DNA from: Oscillospiraceae bacterium
Lineage (GTDB): Bacteria; Bacillota; Clostridia; Oscillospirales; Oscillospiraceae
DNA: 34,849 nt
Assembly (NCBI GenBank): GCA_020025275.1
Contig: JAHHSI010000024.1
Span: 1 to 34,849, forward strand
Direction: 5' to 3'
The notes below the pieces were generated by a model. That model worked only from the letters and a program-made list of their open reading frames with translations. It made no database searches and was not told where the DNA came from. The stretch's first letter is position 1. Each line of letters begins with the position of its first letter. This document shows, piece by piece, positions 31,452 through 34,849 of the stretch. The position numbers and the translations under genes are program-made.

Positions 31452-31769
31452 ATGACTGCTATCAATTGGAATAAGGATCTTTTTCATCAGGCTCTGGAGG
31501 GAGAGAAGCCCGTTTTGGTGGAGTTCTGGGCTCCCTGGTGCGTGTACTGCCGCCGAATCGGCCCTGCTTTCGACAAGATTGCCGAACAGTATGCCGATAC
31601 TCTTGCCGTGGGCAAGGTCAACATCGATGAAGAATCGGAGCTGGCCGATCGCTTCAACATTGAGGTCATTCCCACACTGGTGATCTTCAAGAACGGCCAG
31701 CGGGTGGCGGACATCGTTGCCCCTGAATCCAAGGCGAAGATCGAAAGCTTCATCGCAGAAAATCTCTGA
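31452..31769 (+). CDS. trxA: Thioredoxin with atypical WCVYC active site
   Basis: 105-residue cytoplasmic thioredoxin. The active site is W29-C30-V31-Y32-C33 rather than WCGPC; the preceding LVEFWAPW and the cis-Pro loop VIPTLVIF are normal. It reduces disulfides and is itself recharged by the reductase encoded 22 nt downstream. Replacement of Gly-Pro between the cysteines usually shifts the redox potential and partner choice. AAAGGAGCG ribosome-binding site. First gene of a five-gene unit ending with the TlpA-like protein, so one natural client is CcdA. Confidence 0.93.
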   Translation: MTAINWNKDLFHQALEGEKPVLVEFWAPWCVYCRRIGPAFDKIAEQYADTLAVGKVNIDEESELADRFNIEVIPTLVIFKNGQRVADIVAPESKAKIESFIAENL

Positions 31770-31791
31770 GCCCCTGAGAAAGGAGACGTCC

Positions 31792-32721
31792 ATGGAACAC
31801 ATCTATGATGTAATCATTGTCGGCGGCGGCCCCGGCGGGTATACGGCGGCACTCTACGCTACCCGTGCCGGTCTAGACACCATCGTGTTGGAAAAACTGT
31901 CGGCCGGCGGCCAGATGGCCCTCACCTCCCAGATCGACAACTATCCCGGTTTCGAGGATGGTATCGACGGCTTTACGCTGGGTGAAAAAATGCAGCAGAG
32001 TGCCGAGCGTTTCGGTGCCGTCACGGAACTGGCGGATGTCCTCTCTCTGGAGCTCGCCGAGCCGGTGAAACACGTCCACACCAGTGAAGGTGTGTTCCAT
32101 GGCCACACGGTCATTCTGGCCACCGGCGCCAATCCCCGCAATTTGGGCGTTGATGGAGAACAAGCCCTCATCGGCCGCGGCGTCAACTACTGCGCCGCCT
32201 GCGACGGCATGGCCTACCGCGGTAAGACCGTGGCCGTCATCGGCGGCGGCAACAGCGCTGTGGCCGATGCCATGCTCCTCTCCCGCATCTGTGAAAAGGT
32301 CATTCTTGTGCACCGCCGTGATACACTCCGGGCCACGAAGATCTACCACGATGCGCTGCAGCAACAGGAGAATGTCGAGTTCCGCTGGAACAGCACCGTC
32401 ACCGAACTGCTGCATGATGACCGCCTGACCGGGATCCGCCTGAAGGACGTGACTACCGGTGAAGAATCCGTGCTCCCCTGCGACGGCGTCTTTGTCAGTG
32501 TGGGACGTGTGCCCAATACCTCGCTGGTCAAGGGAATGGTAGAGCTGAACGAAGGCGGCTACGTCAAGGCGGATGAGTCCACCCGCACCAATATTCCCGG
32601 CGTCTTTGCCGTAGGTGATCTGCGGACCAAGGCTCTCCGTCAGGTGGTCACAGCCGTCGCGGACGGTGCCATGGCTGCCTTCTACGCAGAAGAATATCTG
32701 GCAGAGCAGAGCGTTTCATGA
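31792..32721 (+). CDS. trxB: Thioredoxin reductase
   Basis: 309-residue FAD flavoprotein that passes NAD(P)H electrons to thioredoxin. FAD-binding GGGPGGYTAALYA at 11-23, the redox pair C134-A-A-C137-D-G (usual CATCDG), NAD(P)-binding GGGNSAVADA with HRRDTLRA for the 2'-phosphate, and the C-terminal FAD motif GVFAVGDLRTKALRQVVTA. AAAGGAGACG precedes the ATG. Its TGA overlaps the ATG of the DUF6132 gene. The HRRDTLRA stretch suggests NADPH, but ferredoxin- or NADH-linked relatives exist in anaerobes. Confidence 0.95.
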   Translation: MEHIYDVIIVGGGPGGYTAALYATRAGLDTIVLEKLSAGGQMALTSQIDNYPGFEDGIDGFTLGEKMQQSAERFGAVTELADVLSLELAEPVKHVHTSEGVFHGHTVILATGANPRNLGVDGEQALIGRGVNYCAACDGMAYRGKTVAVIGGGNSAVADAMLLSRICEKVILVHRRDTLRATKIYHDALQQQENVEFRWNSTVTELLHDDRLTGIRLKDVTTGEESVLPCDGVFVSVGRVPNTSLVKGMVELNEGGYVKADESTRTNIPGVFAVGDLRTKALRQVVTAVADGAMAAFYAEEYLAEQSVS

Positions 32722-32903
32722 AAAAGTGGCTGCGTCTGGCCGCCTTTGTGTCCGGTGGAGCGCTGCTCGGATTTCTATACTACCGCTTTTTCGGCTGTAC
32801 CGGCACGTGTCCGATCACATCCAGCCCTTGGCGCACCATGCTCTACACTGGCTTCATAGGCTTTCTTCTCTCCGTGATTACCACAAAAGAATCGAAGGAG
32901 TAA
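32718..32903 (+). CDS. DUF6132 family small membrane protein
   Basis: 61 residues with two hydrophobic segments (about 5-24 and 41-55) around the loop GCTGTCPITSSPW, whose Cys pair and CPIT core characterise this family. Function unknown. The start overlaps the trxB stop (ATGA) and ccdA begins 4 nt after its stop, so it is translated within the redox operon. The loop cysteines might take part in thiol exchange at the membrane (inference). Confidence 0.82.
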   Translation: MKKWLRLAAFVSGGALLGFLYYRFFGCTGTCPITSSPWRTMLYTGFIGFLLSVITTKESKE

Positions 32904-32906
32904 TCT

Positions 32907-33569
32907 ATGCAATACTTTATCGCCTTTTTGGAAGGCATCATCACCTTTATTTCCCCCTGCTTGCTGCCAATGCTGCCCATTTATATTTCCTATTTTGTGG
33001 GCGGCGGGGAACGCTCGTTGAAGAAAACGCTGCGCGGCGCTTCCGGCTTTGTTCTGGGCTTCACTGTGATTTTTACCGCAATGGGCGCACTAGCCGGCAC
33101 ATTAGGTGGGGTTCTTCACACCCATCAGACCGCATTGAATATTGTGTCCGGTCTGATCGTCATTTTCTTCGGTCTTCACTTCTTAGGTGTTCTGAAGATC
33201 AATCTCTTCCGTGGCAGCAGCCACTCCATGAATAAGCAGGAATTGGGCTTTTTCTCGGCTTTGCTTTTCGGTATGGTCTTTTCTCTGGGCTGGACTCCCT
33301 GTGTCGGTGCCTTTTTGGGTTCGGCTCTGATGCTGGCCTCCCAGCAGGGCCATGTGCTGGAAGGAACGCTGATGCTGCTGCTCTATTCTCTGGGGCTCGG
33401 TATCCCCTTCCTGCTCAGCGCTGTTCTCATTGACTACCTAAAATCGGCCTTTGATTGGATCAAGCGCAACTACCGTATCATCAATATTGTCTGCGGCAGC
33501 TTCCTGATTGTCATCGGCCTTCTGATGGCCACCGGGCTGTTGGGAAAAATGCTGGCTCTGCTTGGATAG
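32907..33569 (+). CDS. ccdA: CcdA family cytochrome c biogenesis/thiol-disulfide transporter
   Basis: 220-residue, six-helix membrane protein of the CcdA/DsbD-beta family. It accepts electrons from cytoplasmic thioredoxin and hands them to an extracytoplasmic thioredoxin. The two membrane Cys are present: C18 in FISPCLLPMLPIYISYF and C132 in GWTPCVGAFLGS, each followed by the expected Pro/Gly helices. CGAAGGAG ribosome-binding site. Flanked by DUF6132 and the TlpA-like gene, so both its electron donor (TrxA) and likely acceptor are in the same operon. Confidence 0.93.
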   Translation: MQYFIAFLEGIITFISPCLLPMLPIYISYFVGGGERSLKKTLRGASGFVLGFTVIFTAMGALAGTLGGVLHTHQTALNIVSGLIVIFFGLHFLGVLKINLFRGSSHSMNKQELGFFSALLFGMVFSLGWTPCVGAFLGSALMLASQQGHVLEGTLMLLLYSLGLGIPFLLSAVLIDYLKSAFDWIKRNYRIINIVCGSFLIVIGLLMATGLLGKMLALLG

Positions 33570-33580
33570 GAAAATACACT

Positions 33581-34123
33581 ATGAAAAACAAAAAGCTTCT
33601 CATTCTACTTCTCGTCTTTGTGCTTATTCTTGGCGGTGCAGGCTTCCTGTACACCCGTCTGAATAGCCAGAGCAATAACATCTCTGCGGATCAGCAGGGA
33701 ACGCAGGGTCCTGTGGCTGCTCCTGCCTTTACACTCATCGACAGCAGCGGCAGCACGGTATCGTTGGAAGATTTGCGAGGAAAGCCGATTGTCATTAATT
33801 TCTGGGCCACATGGTGCAATTTCTGCGTCAGAGAAATGCCTCACTTTGAGGCGGCCTACGATCAATATGGCGAGGATGTCCACTTCCTCATGGTCAACGT
33901 ACAGGAGTCTCCGGAGACAGCTAACGCCTTCCTTGATAAAAATGGCTACAGCTTCCCTGTTTACTACGACAAAACCGGGCGTGTCTATAGCACCTTCGGT
34001 CTCAGCGGCCTCCCTGCCACCTTCTTTATTGACGCCGAGGGCAATGCCATTGCGCAGGCCAAGGGTGCCATCAATCAGGAAATGCTGCAGCGCGGCATCG
34101 ACATGGTCCTCCCTCAAAACTGA
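33581..34123 (+). CDS. TlpA/ResA-like membrane-anchored thioredoxin
   Basis: 180 residues: a basic start MKNKK, one membrane anchor at about 6-24, a Ser/Asn/Gln-rich linker, and an extracytoplasmic TlpA/ResA thioredoxin domain (about 45-178). Active site W78-C79-N80-F81-C82 instead of the usual WCxPC; FINFWATW-like (VINFWATW) core and the cis-Pro loop GLPATFFID are intact. It should receive electrons from CcdA and reduce secreted protein disulfides; no cytochrome c maturation gene is nearby, so the client is unknown. The ribosome-binding site (TAGGAAAA) is weak. Last gene before a strong terminator. Confidence 0.9.
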   Translation: MKNKKLLILLLVFVLILGGAGFLYTRLNSQSNNISADQQGTQGPVAAPAFTLIDSSGSTVSLEDLRGKPIVINFWATWCNFCVREMPHFEAAYDQYGEDVHFLMVNVQESPETANAFLDKNGYSFPVYYDKTGRVYSTFGLSGLPATFFIDAEGNAIAQAKGAINQEMLQRGIDMVLPQN

Positions 34124-34143
34124 ACGAAACTTCATCACAAGCT

Positions 34144-34182
34144 GAAAACGGCGTAGTACAGAGTACTACGCCGTTTTCCTTA
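34144..34182 (+). terminator. Intrinsic terminator of the redox operon
   Basis: A perfect 16-bp stem (GAAAACGGCGTAGTAC at 34144-34159 with 34163-34178) and an AGA loop, T-rich right arm. Confidence 0.92.
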
Positions 34183-34403
34183 CGTCTATGTAGTTGGAGG
34201 ATGCTGTGTCGCAATTAGGGCAGTGAATATGGAAATATTGCAATTGGGGCCATAATTGGCGTCAACAAGGATAAATACCGATAAGTATTAGGTGCTCCTA
34301 AAGCCATGAAGGCGTACAAGTCCAGCTGAGTAAACTTCTGTCAGTGGCTTCATGGAAGTGGTCTTGACGATATGAAACTCATTCCTGAAAGGAGCCGTTA
34401 AAA
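34183..34403. other. Unassigned DNA before the IS remnant
   Basis: About 220 bp with no supported gene. An inverted pair CCATGAAG (34303-34310) and CTTCATGG (34350-34357) is present. It may be further decayed insertion-sequence DNA. Confidence 0.35.
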
Positions 34404-34739
34404 AAGATTAAATACGATGCAGAGGAGGTGCTGCCCTACTATGGCTTCTCATCTGAACACTGGACGCGCATCCGTATCAACAATGTACCGTTTGTGATCC
34501 GTTTTGTGACCACCTGTGCTCCCACAGTTTCATTCCTGCCCGGCCCTCGTGATTGAGCAGCTGAACCGGGAGGCCCGACATCGCGCAAGGGTCGTTGGCA
34601 CTTTCCAGGCGGAAACTCTACCCTGATGCTGGTCTGCGCCAGACTTCGGCACGTTGCCGGAACACAGTGAATCAATAAGAAATACATGAATATGAAGCAT
34701 CTGGAGACGGCTTTTAAGAACGGCTCTATTGCCGGCTGA
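34404..34739 (+). pseudogene. Decayed IS256-family transposase (C-terminal end)
   Basis: The translation shows SSEHWTRIRINNV, then, after about 64 nt of unrelated sequence, IEQLNRE-RVVGTF, and in another frame STLMLVCARLRHVAGTQ and NKKYMNMKHLE. These are consecutive pieces of the C-terminus of IS256-type (mutator) transposases, where the segment NNVIERLNRE is normally unbroken. At least one frameshift, an inserted segment and internal stops make it non-functional. The N-terminal two thirds and the DDE residues are absent from the window. The frame ends at TGA 34737-34739, followed by ATTTACACA, which resembles the IS256-type end. Confidence 0.8.
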
Positions 34740-34849
34740 CCTCATTTACACAGGGGTCTGCAAACCAATTTGCGCATAACACTCGACAGTCCCTCTTCCC
34801 ATGTCGAACAGAACGAAGATGCACAGCATTTCTACGAAAAGGCAGCTGT
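34740..34849. other. Right edge, no feature identified
   Basis: About 110 bp that may contain the degraded terminal repeat of the IS256-type element (ATTTACACA near 34745). No start codon with a ribosome-binding site is seen. Confidence 0.3.

Noticed and set aside
1..34849. CRISPR array
   Set aside because: The only regular tandem repeat is the 30-bp coding repeat at 28549-28628, which has no spacers.

Overview
The window looks like chromosomal DNA of an anaerobic, spore-forming Clostridia member of Oscillospiraceae type. The case rests on SpoIIR, the redox repressor Rex, AddAB recombination, a phosphotransbutyrylase-like enzyme, strong AGGAGG ribosome-binding sites and sigma-A promoters with 17-bp spacers. 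The taxonomic placement is inference from gene content; no marker gene is present to fix it.

Layout. 1-5300: the end of a small hydrophobic protein, a phosphate acyltransferase (minus), a YkvI-type LeuT-fold transporter, nicotinate phosphoribosyltransferase (NAD salvage) and AsnA asparagine synthetase, mostly with their own promoters and terminators. 5300-14770 (minus strand): YigZ and the GTPase HflX (overlapping pair), ribosomal protein L31, and the AddA/AddB helicase-nuclease (overlapping pair). 14940-16880: a BlaI repressor/M56 (BlaR1-like) sensor pair behind a promoter carrying two BlaI-type dyads. 17190-20600: SpoIIR, IspE, a DUF1015 protein, and a divergent DUF378 membrane protein with a sigma-G-like (forespore) promoter.

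20758-27118 is a degraded prophage. In transcription order on the minus strand it holds a Mu gpF-type head protein carrying a foreign-looking C-terminal toxin-like domain, a small acidic overlapping gene that is the likely immunity protein, a strong terminator, then a tail protein with a metallophosphoesterase domain, a holin and an amidase endolysin. All portal, capsid and most tail genes are missing. The remnant abuts the C-terminal stump of a DUF4143 ATPase. The toxin/immunity segment is clearly AT-richer than the head-protein part. This MuF-toxin/immunity cassette is the best candidate for a distinct biological system in the window.

27420-30190: tRNA-Arg(CCG), Rex with a Rex-like operator over its promoter, a Cys/Gly-repeat small protein, a Nudix CoA-pyrophosphatase-type enzyme, and SfsA (minus). 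30530-34180 is a redox block: a 2[4Fe-4S] ferredoxin and a NapH-like membrane Fe-S protein, then thioredoxin with a WCVYC site, thioredoxin reductase, a DUF6132 membrane protein, CcdA and a membrane-anchored TlpA/ResA-like thioredoxin. Together they would carry NAD(P)H electrons through Trx and CcdA to the cell exterior. The window ends in a decayed IS256-family transposase.
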